From Occallatibacter savannae (GTDB lineage: Bacteria; Acidobacteriota; Terriglobia; Terriglobales; Acidobacteriaceae), in the NCBI RefSeq assembly GCF_003131205.1, contig NZ_QFFY01000001.1:992001-1056000 (forward strand): a stretch of DNA of 64,000 nucleotides. The letters run 5' to 3'. Both the position numbers and the translations under genes were made by a program. Shown in pieces: positions 34,525-46,283 of this stretch (position 1 is its first letter; every line of letters starts with the position of its first letter). A model generated the notes under the pieces. The model did not search any database. It saw only the letters and a program-made list of their open reading frames with translations, and was not told the origin of the DNA.

Positions 34525-35787
34525 CTACTCTCCCCCCACCACCTGCTGCCCTCTCGAACCCCTCCGTCTCTTCCGCGACGACACCTTACTATGCGCTCTC
34601 AACGTCTTCGCCACCCTGACCGCATGCCGCGGTCTCACAACCCGTCTCGCCCGGTCCGGAAACGGCGGCAATCCCGCCAACGCCAGCAGCCCATTATTAG
34701 ACGCCTTGAACAGATTGAATCCCGGCGTCCTGTCCCGCCAGCTTCCCTCCGTCATCGCCACAAACAGAGCCGTATGGCTTGCCGGATGAATCGCTATGTA
34801 CGTGACAAATCCCGCACCGCCGCCGGTCTTCTCGATCACATGATCCACGTCATCACTTCCGCCGAGGTGCATCCACCCGAGCCCGATCCCGCTCGGCCGA
34901 CCCGCATGGTCTAGCCCGTACTGCCCGTGCAGGCTCGACGGCAGCATGTACACGCGCCGCGCACTCTCCGCCTGTGCAACGCCGCCCGCGCCAACCAGGT
35001 ACTTCAAAAACCTCTCCATGTCCGCCGGTGTCGAGTACAACCCGCTGCTTCCCTCGGTCTGCTCCGTAATCGTGCACGGACCCTCATCATGCAACCCTGT
35101 CATCAGCTTCTCGCACTGCTTCGGAGTCGGGAAGAACGTCGTCTCCCACATCCCCAGCGGCGCCAGTGTCCGCTTTTGCAGCAGCGTCGCATATGGAGTC
35201 TTCGCTGCCGCGGACAGCGCATCGCTCAGCAGATCGAAGCCCACATTCGAGTAGTACGCCTGCGTCCCCGGAGTGAACTTCAGCTGCGCGCTCGCCAGCC
35301 AGTTCCACCGTGTGTCGTAGTTCGGATACGTGAAGTGCGGCGTATGCCTCGGCGCCACCCCGATTTCCCGCTCCAGCCCCGCCGTGTGCGTCGCCAGATC
35401 CTCGAGCGTGATCGGCGCATCGCGCTCCGGCACAATCGCCGCCTCGGGCGCATACTTCTTCAGCGGATCATCAAGCCGCACCGTCCCATCCGCCACCATC
35501 TTCGCCAGCAGATCGGTCGTGAAGATCTTCGTCAGCGAACAGATCCGCACCACCGACTCCCGCGTCGGAGCCGCGTGCGATCCCGGCACCGCCTCGCCAT
35601 AACCGTGGAACACCGCGCGGTCTCCGCGCACCACCACCAGCACCAGGCCCGTCGCGCCTGAATTCGTATACAGCTCCGCCCCCAGCTGCCGCGCCTCATC
35701 CAGGTCGTGCAGCGACATCGTTGAGGCAGTCTGCGCAGCGGCAGAGATCGAGCTCAGCAAAAGAAGGAAGGCTGTCAGGAGGCGCAT
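34525..35787 (-). CDS. Secreted serine hydrolase, class C beta-lactamase/DD-peptidase family
   Basis: This 420-residue protein has a signal peptide (MRLLTAFLLLLSSISAAAQ) and a serine-beta-lactamase-like domain. The catalytic set is visible: S84-x-x-K87 (SLTK), Y179-S-N (YYSNVG) and a KTGGG box near residue 343. The family covers class C beta-lactamases, D-aminopeptidases and esterases such as EstB; which one cannot be decided by eye. The last 30 residues (VSSRKRRRGSRGQQ) are strongly basic and unusual for a secreted enzyme. GGAG precedes the ATG. Confidence 0.85.
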   Translation of the reverse strand: MRLLTAFLLLLSSISAAAQTASTMSLHDLDEARQLGAELYTNSGATGLVLVVVRGDRAVFHGYGEAVPGSHAAPTRESVVRICSLTKIFTTDLLAKMVADGTVRLDDPLKKYAPEAAIVPERDAPITLEDLATHTAGLEREIGVAPRHTPHFTYPNYDTRWNWLASAQLKFTPGTQAYYSNVGFDLLSDALSAAAKTPYATLLQKRTLAPLGMWETTFFPTPKQCEKLMTGLHDEGPCTITEQTEGSSGLYSTPADMERFLKYLVGAGGVAQAESARRVYMLPSSLHGQYGLDHAGRPSGIGLGWMHLGGSDDVDHVIEKTGGGAGFVTYIAIHPASHTALFVAMTEGSWRDRTPGFNLFKASNNGLLALAGLPPFPDRARRVVRPRHAVRVAKTLRAHSKVSSRKRRRGSRGQQVVGGE

Positions 35788-35887
35788 TTGTCTCCAGTGT
35801 AGGCTGAATCAACTTACTCCTGCACTGAATGTCAACACCGGGGTACCACGAAAGTTTCATCCGTCCCACCGCCCGAAACTAAAGCAC

Positions 35888-35924
35888 CAAAACAAAATGC
35901 GGAAGGACCATCAGGTCCCTCCGC
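35888..35924 (-). terminator. Terminator downstream of enolase
   Basis: Hairpin GCGGAAGGACC / GGTCCCTCCGC (one mismatch, 4-base loop), followed on the minus strand by a T-rich TTTTGTTTTGG. Confidence 0.75.
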
Positions 35925-35946
35925 ACTCCTGAACTTCCGAATCGCT

Positions 35947-37619
<1,673 letters not shown>

Positions 37620-37847
37620 TTTCCCTACAAACGGAATCCAGCTAAAGTTATCTCTCTTGATTCGTACTCCCCAAGGCACCCTTCTACCCTCGCCTTTTGC
37701 TCCGCGAAATACATCACGCTAGCATGAAATGGACGGCCCTTCCCGAGACAGCCGAATTACCCGCCCCGCCGCAGAACAATTCCGCGCCGCCCGGGTCTAA
37801 GCACCAAGGGGAGTACCGCCCGACATCTCATATTGGGGAGCAAACGG

Positions 37848-38732
37848 ATGAATCGGCCACTTCTAGCTTGCGCATTTTTCGCACTCGCCTCCACTGCGCT
37901 CGTGGCTCAGGACGCCACCCAATCGCAATACTCTGGAACCTCGAATCCGCCTCCCGATGACACCATCATCACCACGGAGCAGCAGGCCCCCGTCGCCAAG
38001 CCGTCCCCTGCTCATCCCATGACGCAAACCCAGCCCGCCCCAGCGCCCATGAACGCTGCCCCGCGCGCCAGCGGCACTGATCACGACATCGTCACCGCGC
38101 CTCCGCTGAATACCCGCGCCTCCAGCTACGACCCTGACAGCGACATCGTCCACCCGGCCGCACTTCCCCCTGGCACGATCGGCGAAGGCACCCTCATCCG
38201 CATCAAGCTTCTCGACGAGCTCTCCAGCAACCTCTCTGAAAAAGGTCAGCCCTTCCGCAGCCGGGTCGCCACCGACGTACTTCAGAACGGACAGGTCGTC
38301 ATCCCTGCCGGCGCTGAGATCGATGGCCGCGTCGCAGACCTCTCCACCGGCCACCTCGGCGGACACGGCTCCATCCTCCTCGAGCCTGAAACCGTCACCC
38401 TGGAAAACGGCAGCAAATTCCGGCTTCACGCCATGGTCGCCTCCACACCCGGAACCAACGCGCGCGTCAACTCTGAAGGCCTCATCACCCCTGGCTCGCG
38501 CCTCAAGCGTGACGGCATCGAATACGCCGGCGTTGGCGGCGGCGGCATGGCTGTAGGCGCAGTGCTCGGCGGACCCGTCGGCATGCTCGCCGGTGGCATC
38601 GTCGGTGCTGGCGTCGTGACCGCTCACCTTCTCCAGAGCCATCCGCAAACAACCTTGACTGAAGGCTCCTACCTGATGCTCACCGTCACCGAACAGGTCC
38701 AGCTCGTCCCCGCCACTCCTCAAGGCAACTAG
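37848..38732 (+). CDS. Secreted/periplasmic protein with glycine-zipper segment, function unknown
   Basis: This 294-residue protein has a signal peptide (MNRPLLACAFFALASTALVAQ), a Pro/Ala/Thr-rich low-complexity region (about 25-100), a compact domain with EGTLIRIKLLDELSSNLSEKGQPFRSRV and VVIPAGAEIDGRV (about 110-210, similar in pattern to TrbI/VirB10-type C-terminal domains), and a glycine-rich hydrophobic stretch (GVGGGGMAVGAVLGG) near residue 230 typical of membrane-associated glycine zippers. A GGGGAG precedes the ATG. No secretion-system genes are nearby. A strong terminator follows. Confidence 0.7.
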   Translation: MNRPLLACAFFALASTALVAQDATQSQYSGTSNPPPDDTIITTEQQAPVAKPSPAHPMTQTQPAPAPMNAAPRASGTDHDIVTAPPLNTRASSYDPDSDIVHPAALPPGTIGEGTLIRIKLLDELSSNLSEKGQPFRSRVATDVLQNGQVVIPAGAEIDGRVADLSTGHLGGHGSILLEPETVTLENGSKFRLHAMVASTPGTNARVNSEGLITPGSRLKRDGIEYAGVGGGGMAVGAVLGGPVGMLAGGIVGAGVVTAHLLQSHPQTTLTEGSYLMLTVTEQVQLVPATPQGN

Positions 38733-38750
38733 CCAGATCGTCTCAAAACA

Positions 38751-38779
38751 AAAAGGCGCGGTTTCGACCGCGCCTTTTT
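38751..38779 (+). terminator. Rho-independent terminator
   Basis: Ten-bp perfect stem AAGGCGCGGT / ACCGCGCCTT with a TTCG tetraloop, followed by a short T-run and preceded by an A-run. It ends the glycine-zipper protein gene. Confidence 0.92.
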
Positions 38780-38839
38780 CATCCTGATCGCAATTCGTTC
38801 AGACCAACTCTACAATCAAGTCGGCACCGCAACTTCCAC

Positions 38840-38870
38840 TGTCATCCCGAGCGAAGCCGAGGGATCTGAA
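38840..38870. repeat. Family E element (GTCATCCCGAGCGAA)
   Basis: GTCATCCCGAGCGAAGCCGAGGGATC, an uninterrupted copy of the unit split at 33724. This type of sequence is widespread in environmental bacteria. Confidence 0.65.
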
Positions 38871-38904
38871 GTTCGCGCTCCGTGTCCACACAGACCTTCC
38901 CGAA

Positions 38905-39136
38905 GCAAGAAGCCTCAGGGCACGACTTTCACAGCCTGCTGAAAAGGCTCGAGTCAGCACGGTTTTGAAGGGGCACGGATTTATCCGTGCCGCAAACTTC
39001 CCAAAATGAGTTCCGGGGCTTTAGCCGCTGAGGGATGTTCCTCGCGTCCTGGCATTCACGAAAAGCGTTTTTCAGCAAGCTGTTTCAGTCGTGCCGCACA
39101 AGTGCAACAAAACACTTCTGGGGTTTAGCCCCTGCT
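38905..39136. repeat. Composite family D module, copy 2 (about 230 bp)
   Basis: Parts in the same order as 28656-28889: CACGACTTTCACAGC, GGCACGGAT/ATCCGTGCC hairpin, GGGCTTTAGCCGCTGAGGGA, TTTTTCAGCAAGCTGTTTCA and a final GGGTTTAGCCCCTGC. It lies downstream of a different gene from copy 1. Confidence 0.75.
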
Positions 39137-39219
39137 TCAATGATTCCCTCGAAACGGTTCACATGCGCAGACACTGCAGCCCTCTGCACCTCTCGACACG
39201 GGAGCCGACCCGTGCGCTC

Positions 39220-41157
39220 CTACTTCCCTTCGCTCGCTGGCGTCCCCATCGGCAGCCAGATCGAAAACGCCGTTCCGCTCTTCCCGGCCGTCTGCCGGCT
39301 CCGTACCCGCAACACAGCCCGATGTTTCCGCAGAATCTCCCGGCTCACCCACAATCCGAGCCCCGTTCCCTTTTCCCCTTTCGTCGTAAAGAACGGCTCA
39401 AAAAGCCTCTTCTTCGTCTCCTCGTTCATGCCGGATCCACTGTCGGCGATCGAAACCAGCACCCCCGGCTCCCCGGTGCGAGGATTCGCCTGATCGCGTG
39501 TTTTCAACATCAGACGTCCCCCCGGCTTCAGCGCATCGAACGAATTCCCAATCAGATTCGCAAACACCTGTCGGATCTCCGACCCAAAACACAGCACCGG
39601 TTGGCTGTCTCCATAATCGCGAACAATCTCCACCCCCAGGCTCTTCATGCGCGGCGTATAAATCGCCGCGGAAGAATCCAGCAGGTTCGACAGCTTCTCG
39701 CGCTCGGCCCCATGCGGCTGCCGATTGAACCGCAAAGTATGCGTCACTATATGTGACACCCGCGCAAGCTCCTGCTGCGCCGACTCGCTAAACGCTCTCA
39801 CCATCTCATCCGTCGAATTCTGGTTGATCAGATACAGCAGATTGATCACCGCCTCCAGCGGATTATTGATCTCATGCGAAATCGACGTCGCCAGTCTGCC
39901 AACCAGCGCCAGCTTCTCGCTGCGAATCAGAGCCTCCCGCGTCTGCTTCAGCGCAGTCACCTCTTGCGTCACTCCATCAAACCGGATCGGCCTTCCGCTC
40001 TCGTCGTAAGCCGTCCGGCCAGTCGCGCGAATCCATTTCTGCTTCCCTTCCAGAGAAATCGTCCGGTACTCGACGTCGTAATTCGTATGGTTCGCAATCG
40101 ACTCTTCAATCGCCCGCTTGGTCATCTCCCGATCGTCCGGATGAATGCACCTGTAGAAGAGCTCGATGTCGACATCCGCATCCGGCGCCAGCCAGAAATG
40201 CTCCTTCACCCGCTCATCCCAGATCAGCTTGTCGAACGGCAAATCGCAGAACCAGTACCCAATGTCCCCTGCCCCGGTCGCGAACTCGAATCGCTCTCGT
40301 TGTTCCGCCGCTAACTTGCTCGCGTTCTTCTGGTCCGTAACGTCCAGAACCACGCCCATCAATCGCGTCCCGCCATCCACCACGCGGCCCTTGGTATAGA
40401 AGAACCTTTCCCCGCGCAGCGGATGCTGATAGCGATACTCAACCTCCAGCGACCCTGACCTGCTCGCCCCCGACATCGCCGCAAACACATCCGCCTTATC
40501 CGCCGGATGAAGACGTGATGCCCAAGTCTCCTCAATCTCCCGGTCGCTCGCCTTCGGGTCCGTTCCGAACATCTCGTGCAGTTCGGGCGACAACACGCGC
40601 GTATTCGCCGCTCCGTCCCACTCCCACGTCCCTACCTGCGCAGCCTCATGCGCCAGTCGCAGGTGCTCTTGCGTTGCCTCTAGCGCTCTGCGGATCAGGA
40701 CCCGATCCGTCAGGTCCACTGCATGAATGAAGATGCCCTGCAGGCCGCCGTTCTCATCCAGCATCGGCTGGCAGACAAAATCGAAGTACCGGTCCGTCAA
40801 CGTCCCCGTTTCAAACTGCAGCAGCGGAACCTTGTATTCCCGCCCTACAAAAGGCCGCAGGGAACGCGCCACCTCCTCGACGATCTCGTAGACGCCGGTT
40901 CCCTCAAATTCAGGAATTCCCTCTCGAAACGTCTTGCCCAGTAGCTGGTCTGCCGACAGTCGGCCGGTAACCCGAACCGCCATGTCGTTGACATACGAAC
41001 ACCGAAGTTCCGGCCCGCTCAAAACTGCAATCGCCGCAGGCGCGTGCGCCAGCAGCTCTTCAAGGTTTGGCTGCCCCGCATTCTGTGAAGCAATGGATTT
41101 CGGAAGGCTGGATCTGGAGGACTTCTTCTGGGCAGCTCCGCTCGAGGTTGTTGCCAT
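39220..41157 (-). CDS. PAS-domain sensor histidine kinase (soluble)
   Basis: This 645-residue kinase without membrane helices has three PAS domains in tandem (about 35-155, 170-285 and 300-410, each ending in a PAC-like ...DVTDQK/ TQEVTALKQ segment), a HisKA dimerisation region with the phospho-acceptor in SISHEINNPLEAVINLL, and a HATPase (NLIGNSFDALKPGG, DSGSGMNEETKKRLF, TTKGEKGTGLGLWVSREI). The N-terminal 35 residues are Ser-rich and probably disordered. No response regulator is adjacent. I chose the ATG of MATTSSG; the frame is open 25 codons further up, but that part is not family-like. Confidence 0.88.
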   Translation of the reverse strand: MATTSSGAAQKKSSRSSLPKSIASQNAGQPNLEELLAHAPAAIAVLSGPELRCSYVNDMAVRVTGRLSADQLLGKTFREGIPEFEGTGVYEIVEEVARSLRPFVGREYKVPLLQFETGTLTDRYFDFVCQPMLDENGGLQGIFIHAVDLTDRVLIRRALEATQEHLRLAHEAAQVGTWEWDGAANTRVLSPELHEMFGTDPKASDREIEETWASRLHPADKADVFAAMSGASRSGSLEVEYRYQHPLRGERFFYTKGRVVDGGTRLMGVVLDVTDQKNASKLAAEQRERFEFATGAGDIGYWFCDLPFDKLIWDERVKEHFWLAPDADVDIELFYRCIHPDDREMTKRAIEESIANHTNYDVEYRTISLEGKQKWIRATGRTAYDESGRPIRFDGVTQEVTALKQTREALIRSEKLALVGRLATSISHEINNPLEAVINLLYLINQNSTDEMVRAFSESAQQELARVSHIVTHTLRFNRQPHGAEREKLSNLLDSSAAIYTPRMKSLGVEIVRDYGDSQPVLCFGSEIRQVFANLIGNSFDALKPGGRLMLKTRDQANPRTGEPGVLVSIADSGSGMNEETKKRLFEPFFTTKGEKGTGLGLWVSREILRKHRAVLRVRSRQTAGKSGTAFSIWLPMGTPASEGK

Positions 41158-41366
41158 TTCGTGAGTGCTCCAGGTGCAGTCCAGGTGCGGTAGGCGGAAC
41201 GGCTGCGTTGCAGAATCCTTCGGGCGTCGCAATGGCCGTGGAAAGATGCAGCTAGATGTGAAGATACGATGCGCCGCTACCAGTCAGAGTTGCACCAGCC
41301 CGAGCCAACCCCGTCGCCTGTGTAGCCGCTCACCCTGCTACACTCCCACTTGCCCGGAGGTGTCAG

Positions 41367-42227
41367 GTGTCAGACATTCAATCAGTGGCCGTCATCGGTG
41401 CTGGAACCATGGGATCCGGCATCGCCCATGTATTCGCGAAATCCGGCTATCCCGTCACGCTCTGCGACGTCCAGCAGAGCTTTCTCGACCGTGCCCTGGC
41501 CTCCATTCGCACCAACCTCGGCCGCGAAGCCGCCAAGGGCAAACTGCCCGAGAGCGACATCGACCCCACGCTCGCCCGCATCACTCCGGTCATCTCCATG
41601 GACTCCCTCGCCACCACGGATCTCGTAGTTGAAGCTGCGCCGGAACGCTTCGATTTAAAAGCGGATGTCTTCCGCAAGCTCGACAGCATCCTCCCTGAAT
41701 CATCTATCTTAGCCACCAACACCTCATCCATCTCTATAACGAAACTCGCCGCTCTCACGCGCCGCCCCGGCCAGGTCATTGGCATGCACTTCTTCAATCC
41801 TGTGCCAGTCATGTCCCTCGTCGAAGTCGTCCGCGGCATGGCAACCAGCGACGCAACCTTCACCGCCGCCCGTGGTTTATCCGTCAAACTCGGCAAAACT
41901 GCCGTCGAGGTCAACGACGCTCCGGGCTTCGTCTCCAACCGCGTCCTCATGCCCCTCATCAACGAGGCCGCCTACGCCGTCATGGAAGGGGTAGCCACCG
42001 CCGAATCCGTCGATCAGGTATTCAAGCTCGGCATGGCCCATCCCATGGGCCCCCTCACCCTTGCAGACTTCATTGGTATAGACGTTTGCGTCGACATCCT
42101 TCGCGTTCTACATGAAGGTTTCGGCAACCCCAAATACTACCCCTGCCCTCTTCTCGTCCGCATGGTCGACGCCGGCTGGCTCGGCCGCAAATCCGGCCGC
42201 GGCTTCTACACCTACAATCAGAGCTGA
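41367..42227 (+). CDS. 3-hydroxybutyryl-CoA dehydrogenase-type enzyme
   Basis: This 286-residue NAD(P)-dependent 3-hydroxyacyl-CoA dehydrogenase has a dinucleotide-binding VIGAGTMGSGIAHVFA at residues 9-24, a catalytic region MHFFNPVPVMSLVEVV (His at about 140) and VNDAPGFVSNRVLMPLINEAA in the helical domain, ending GRKSGRGFYTYN. It acts in butyrate-type or fatty-acid beta-oxidation pathways; the direction is not decided by sequence. The GTG start has CGGAGG six bases before it. It stands alone, without thiolase or crotonase neighbours. Confidence 0.9.
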   Translation: MSDIQSVAVIGAGTMGSGIAHVFAKSGYPVTLCDVQQSFLDRALASIRTNLGREAAKGKLPESDIDPTLARITPVISMDSLATTDLVVEAAPERFDLKADVFRKLDSILPESSILATNTSSISITKLAALTRRPGQVIGMHFFNPVPVMSLVEVVRGMATSDATFTAARGLSVKLGKTAVEVNDAPGFVSNRVLMPLINEAAYAVMEGVATAESVDQVFKLGMAHPMGPLTLADFIGIDVCVDILRVLHEGFGNPKYYPCPLLVRMVDAGWLGRKSGRGFYTYNQS

Positions 42228-42242
42228 CCTCCTCGTAGAATC

Positions 42243-42278
42243 GGGTGCCCCAGGTCTCCCGATTCTGGAGACCTGGGA
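42243..42278. repeat. Family A element (GGTCTCC/GGAGACC arms)
   Basis: GGGTGCCCCAGGTCTCCCGA then TCTGGAGACCTGGGA. The stem has compensating changes relative to the 6650 copy (AGGTCTCC paired with GGAGACCT), so pairing is kept while sequence varies. Confidence 0.8.
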
Positions 42279-42296
42279 TCTCCATAAACAAGCTCT

Positions 42297-42330
42297 GTGG
42301 GTGCCCCCGTCCCTCGCCCTTGGGGACCGG
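42297..42330. repeat. Family A'' element
   Basis: GTGGGTGCCCCCGTCCCTCG then CCCTTGGGGACCGG. It lies immediately after the previous element. Confidence 0.65.
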
Positions 42331-42377
42331 CGAGACTCTTCACCAAGCTGAGTAGACCTGGAATCGACATGAACAAG

Positions 42378-42420
42378 CTGTGCCCCATTCATCGCACAGC
42401 CTCACCGTGCGATGAGTGGG
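42378..42420. repeat. Family B palindromic element, copy 3
   Basis: CTGTGCCCCATTCATCGCAC and GTGCGATGAGTGGG arms around an AGCCTCACC loop. The CGCAC sub-type is shared with the copies at 43.3 and 48.1 kb. Confidence 0.8.
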
Positions 42421-42428
42421 CGAACGAT

Positions 42429-42477
42429 CTGAAAGCTGAGAGCTGAAGGCTGAAAGCTAAGAGCTATTAGCTAGCAG
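42429..42477. repeat. Heptamer array F6 just after the 42482 gene
   Basis: Six or seven GCTGANN/GCTAAGA units at 7-base spacing end within a few bases of the stop codon of the minus-strand membrane protein gene. Confidence 0.8.
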
Positions 42478-42481
42478 CCCA

Positions 42482-43015
42482 TCACCTCTTCGGCGCCACC
42501 AGCGACAGCAGCGGCAACCCCGCCGCAATCACATACGCCCCACTCATTCCCCAGTTCATCCACTTCTTCCCCGGATGACGCACCCAGAAACACAGCAGCG
42601 CCGACAGCAACACCGCCTGCGGCACAACCTCCAGCCACCCCCGCATCTGCAGCAGCGCAGGCGTCGTCGTATAGATGAACCCCTCCAGCGACCCACCCGG
42701 CGCAGCAAATGTCCCAAGGATCCCAATCCCGATCAGCATCCACGCCATCACCAGCCATCCGTCTTTCTTATCGAACAGCCTGTCCCTCAAGAGGTAGAAA
42801 ATCGAAGCAAACAGAATGCCGCGGAACACCTGCAGCGGCGCCCCCAGCGTCACCCACAACGTCGTAGTCTGCCGCAGCCCTGAGTCGGGTGCGCTGATGA
42901 TCGCTTCATAATGCAGAAACTTGTAAGCAAGCAGCCCACACACGAAATAAGTAATCGTGTGGCACACCACCGTCTTCGTCGCCAACGGCACAAATCGAAC
43001 CCGCGAGTCTTCCAT
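42482..43015 (-). CDS. Polytopic membrane protein, function unknown
   Basis: This 177-residue protein has about five membrane helices (near 18-34, 58-78, 88-105, 128-146 and 155-172) joined by short loops. No known family is recognised. A heptamer array begins directly after the stop. Neighbours give no clue to function. Confidence 0.7.
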   Translation of the reverse strand: MEDSRVRFVPLATKTVVCHTITYFVCGLLAYKFLHYEAIISAPDSGLRQTTTLWVTLGAPLQVFRGILFASIFYLLRDRLFDKKDGWLVMAWMLIGIGILGTFAAPGGSLEGFIYTTTPALLQMRGWLEVVPQAVLLSALLCFWVRHPGKKWMNWGMSGAYVIAAGLPLLSLVAPKR

Positions 43016-43221
43016 GCGCAGCCCTCAAAATTTTCAGGATGCGCCGAAGTATACGCTCAGCCCTCTCGATTTCACTGTGACCGTCGGGTGCCTGCCATGG
43101 TGAGAAGGTACAAGCTAAGGCCTGGTATCCAAATTGAGGGTGGTCCCGGTTCCTCTGCTGATAAGTAGGAGACGAGGACCCTCGATGCCAGCGCAGTCGT
43201 ACCTTAGAGTTTGTCCGCAGC

Positions 43222-43290
43222 AAGAAGCGTCAGGGCACGACTTCAGTCGTGCCAGCATCTCGCCAGTTGAACCGAGGGCTTTAGCCCCTG
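43222..43290. repeat. Family D element, copy (two-hairpin form)
   Basis: AGAAGCGTCAGGGCACGACT with AGTCGTGCC, a short spacer, and GGGCTTTAGCCCCTGCC. The first 30 bases are identical to the copy at 934. Confidence 0.85.
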
Positions 43291-43313
43291 CCTGCCGGGT
43301 ACCCGAACGGAGA

Positions 43314-43357
43314 CTGTGCCCCATTCATCGCACAGTTCTATCGTGCGATGAGTGGGC
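43314..43357. repeat. Family B palindromic element, copy 4
   Basis: CTGTGCCCCATTCATCGCAC with TCGTGCGATGAGTGGG. It lies directly before the heptamer array at the DinB gene end. Confidence 0.8.
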
Positions 43358-43362
43358 GTGTT

Positions 43363-43401
43363 CTGAAAGCTGAGAGCTGATAGCTAAGAGCTAGCTCTCA
43401 G
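43363..43401. repeat. Heptamer array F7 overlapping the DinB gene 3' end
   Basis: GCTGANN/GCTAAGA units at 7-base spacing. On the minus strand they supply the codons of the LRASS C-terminus and the TAG stop. Confidence 0.75.
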
Positions 43402-43929
43402 CCCCTTCAGCACCTTCGCCGTCGTCACCACCTGCCCCACATGCCGCATCGTGTGATCCGCCACATGCACCAGCGCTCCACCCACCGACGTCGGCAGCTG
43501 CTTTCTTCCCACGCCGCGAAACGCATTCATATCCGCACCCGCCAGCGCCCTCACCCGCTCCGAAGCACTCGCAAACGAATCCTTCACCTCATCCAGCAGC
43601 GCCGACAACGTCTCCCGCTCGTCGTGCTGCGGCCCAACTTCTTCGCTCTTCAGCTTCGTCAACTGCTCCGTTGAAAGCTGCCCACCCTCCGCGTACGTCA
43701 GCAGCCGATCCACCGACCGCGCAATGTGCCGCAGATGAAAAGCGACTGGCGGAAGCTCCAGCGGCAGCGTATGAATCTCCACATCCGTCAGCCCTTCCGT
43801 CCACTTCGTCAAATCATCCATCGCTAGATCGAACGCATGCAGCACCGCCCGCGCCACCGCCGGCACATCGCTGTGACTTCCGCTCAGCCACGGCTCTACA
43901 TAAGGAACAGAAGCAGTATGAGTGCTCAT
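43384..43929 (-). CDS. DinB-family protein
   Basis: This 181-residue four-helix DinB-like protein has the usual histidine pair regions VAFHLRHIARSVDRLLTYAEG (about 63-83) and LVHVADHTMRHVGQVVTTAKVLKGL (about 153-177), which bind a divalent metal in family structures. Members act as thiol-dependent transferases (including bacillithiol S-transferases) or are uncharacterised; a bshB1 gene at 2 kb makes a bacillithiol link possible but not shown. GAGGAGG precedes the ATG. Confidence 0.82.
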   Translation of the reverse strand: MSTHTASVPYVEPWLSGSHSDVPAVARAVLHAFDLAMDDLTKWTEGLTDVEIHTLPLELPPVAFHLRHIARSVDRLLTYAEGGQLSTEQLTKLKSEEVGPQHDERETLSALLDEVKDSFASASERVRALAGADMNAFRGVGRKQLPTSVGGALVHVADHTMRHVGQVVTTAKVLKGLRASS

Positions 43930-44106
43930 AGGGAACCTCCTCGACCAAAATCACGAACGCCGGCAATACCGCCGGACCTTGTCTGCCTGATTGAATCCGC
44001 TGACTTGCGGATCCGCTAAAGCCTCGTAGCGGCGCTGATTCGCTGCTTGCATTCAGGGAAACGAGTGAAAAACACCTCTGAACCGAGCTTCAGAGAATTG
44101 CAACGG

Positions 44107-44943
44107 CTACGCGTTCTGCTTCACCCGCACAACCGTGATCTTCTCGAACCCTTCGTCAAACGCCGGAGCCTTCAGCTTTTCCGCCATCTTCCGCATCACG
44201 TCTTCGCTCACCATCCGGTCGCGCGAGCGGTTCCGCTCCAGGCAAACTTCCAGCGGCACATCGAAAAACACCGCCTGCACCTCGTACCCAAAGCTCTTCG
44301 ACATCTTGATCCACTGCCGCCGCTCGTGAACCGACAAGTTTGTCGCGTCCACATAATTCCACGGCATCTTTGCGATCAGCCTCGCTCGCAGCAGCGAGCG
44401 CAGCGTCGAAAACACCAGGCCTTGAAATTTCTGCTCCTCTACATCGTCGAACAGAATGTTCCGCAGCAAGTCGCTCGACAGCGGAGTCACGCCTCTCCGC
44501 CTGAACCACGTCGTCTTCCCCGACCCAGGCAGCCCGATCGCCAGCACCACATATCCTCGTGGCGCCTTATCGGCCTTCTCCGTTTGCGCCTCCGGCAGCA
44601 CCGAAGGTGATTCCGGCTGCGTCTCCACTTCCAGCCGCCCCGAACCCGCCGGCTCGTTCCATTCCGCCCGTTGCGGCTCCCTGAAGTTGCTCTGCGCTTC
44701 GCGCGGCTGTCTCTGCTCTCTCTGCTCCCGATGTTCGCGCTGCTGCGTCGGCTGCCGATCCTGCCTCTGCTGCGTCCCCGCGCCTTGAGTCGACTTGGGC
44801 CCCGCGCTCGCCGCCTGAATCTGCCCCACAGGCTCATCCAGATACGAAGGCACCAGAGGTCGCGGCTGATTCTGCGGGATTTCCTGCCCGATCTTGCCAG
44901 TGGATTCCGAATTATTCACGCCGCGTCTTGAACGTCGTCTCAT
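44107..44943 (-). CDS. Polynucleotide-kinase-like P-loop ATPase with long disordered N-terminus
   Basis: This 278-residue protein has two parts. The first 130 residues are rich in Gln, Arg, Glu and Pro with QREHREQREQRQPREAQ-type repeats, almost certainly disordered. The C-terminal half is an AAA_33/polynucleotide-kinase-type kinase with GLPGSGKTTW (Walker A at about 137-145), SSDLLRNILFDD, YVDATNLSVHERRQW and FFDVPLEVCLERNRSRDR. Such domains phosphorylate RNA or DNA 5' ends or other small substrates. GGGAGAGG precedes the ATG (MRRRSRR). The tail could mediate RNA binding; that is a guess. Confidence 0.8.
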   Translation of the reverse strand: MRRRSRRGVNNSESTGKIGQEIPQNQPRPLVPSYLDEPVGQIQAASAGPKSTQGAGTQQRQDRQPTQQREHREQREQRQPREAQSNFREPQRAEWNEPAGSGRLEVETQPESPSVLPEAQTEKADKAPRGYVVLAIGLPGSGKTTWFRRRGVTPLSSDLLRNILFDDVEEQKFQGLVFSTLRSLLRARLIAKMPWNYVDATNLSVHERRQWIKMSKSFGYEVQAVFFDVPLEVCLERNRSRDRMVSEDVMRKMAEKLKAPAFDEGFEKITVVRVKQNA

Positions 44944-45212
44944 GCCTCTCCCGTACCCTTGCATACCGGGATATCACACAGAGCAAAGCCCCTGCAAACT
45001 GCGTGCGGTCCATCACATACAGTCCCGCATCAGGATCGCAAACTAGCGTTGAGCGCATTTTGGTCCGGGGTACCGCTGTTACGCCCCATTCATTTTGTTC
45101 TTGTTGACAACTCTGTTAGCCTGATGAGTTTGGTGGATTGCTTGGCCCACGCCGGTTTGCCATCACTCACAACCCACATCTTTGAACCACCGATAACGAA
45201 GGAGAATCACGC

Positions 45213-46217
<1,005 letters not shown>

Positions 46218-46231
46218 TCCAACCTCAATCT

Positions 46232-46263
46232 GGGTGCCCCAGGTCTCGCTTCTGAGACCTGGG
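46232..46263. repeat. Family A element between gap and ridA
   Basis: GGGTGCCCCAGGTCTCGC and TCTGAGACCTGGGAC. It is a compact copy with a minimal loop. Sitting inside the gap-ridA-pgk unit, it would form an intercistronic hairpin in the mRNA. Confidence 0.8.
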
Positions 46264-46283
46264 ACCGGATCTCTGAAACTCCC

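Larger units (their letters stand above)
38780..39219. other. Repeat-filled gap after the terminator
   Basis: It contains the clean family E copy and the second composite family D module. I see no gene. Confidence 0.55.
43016..43383. other. Intergenic region with families D, B and a heptamer array
   Basis: The gap between two minus-strand genes is almost entirely repeats from 43222 onward. Nothing gene-like is seen. Confidence 0.55.

Noticed and set aside
45101..45132. Promoter of gap from TTGACA at 45104
   Set aside because: No acceptable -10 element at 16-18 bases; kept only as a remark.
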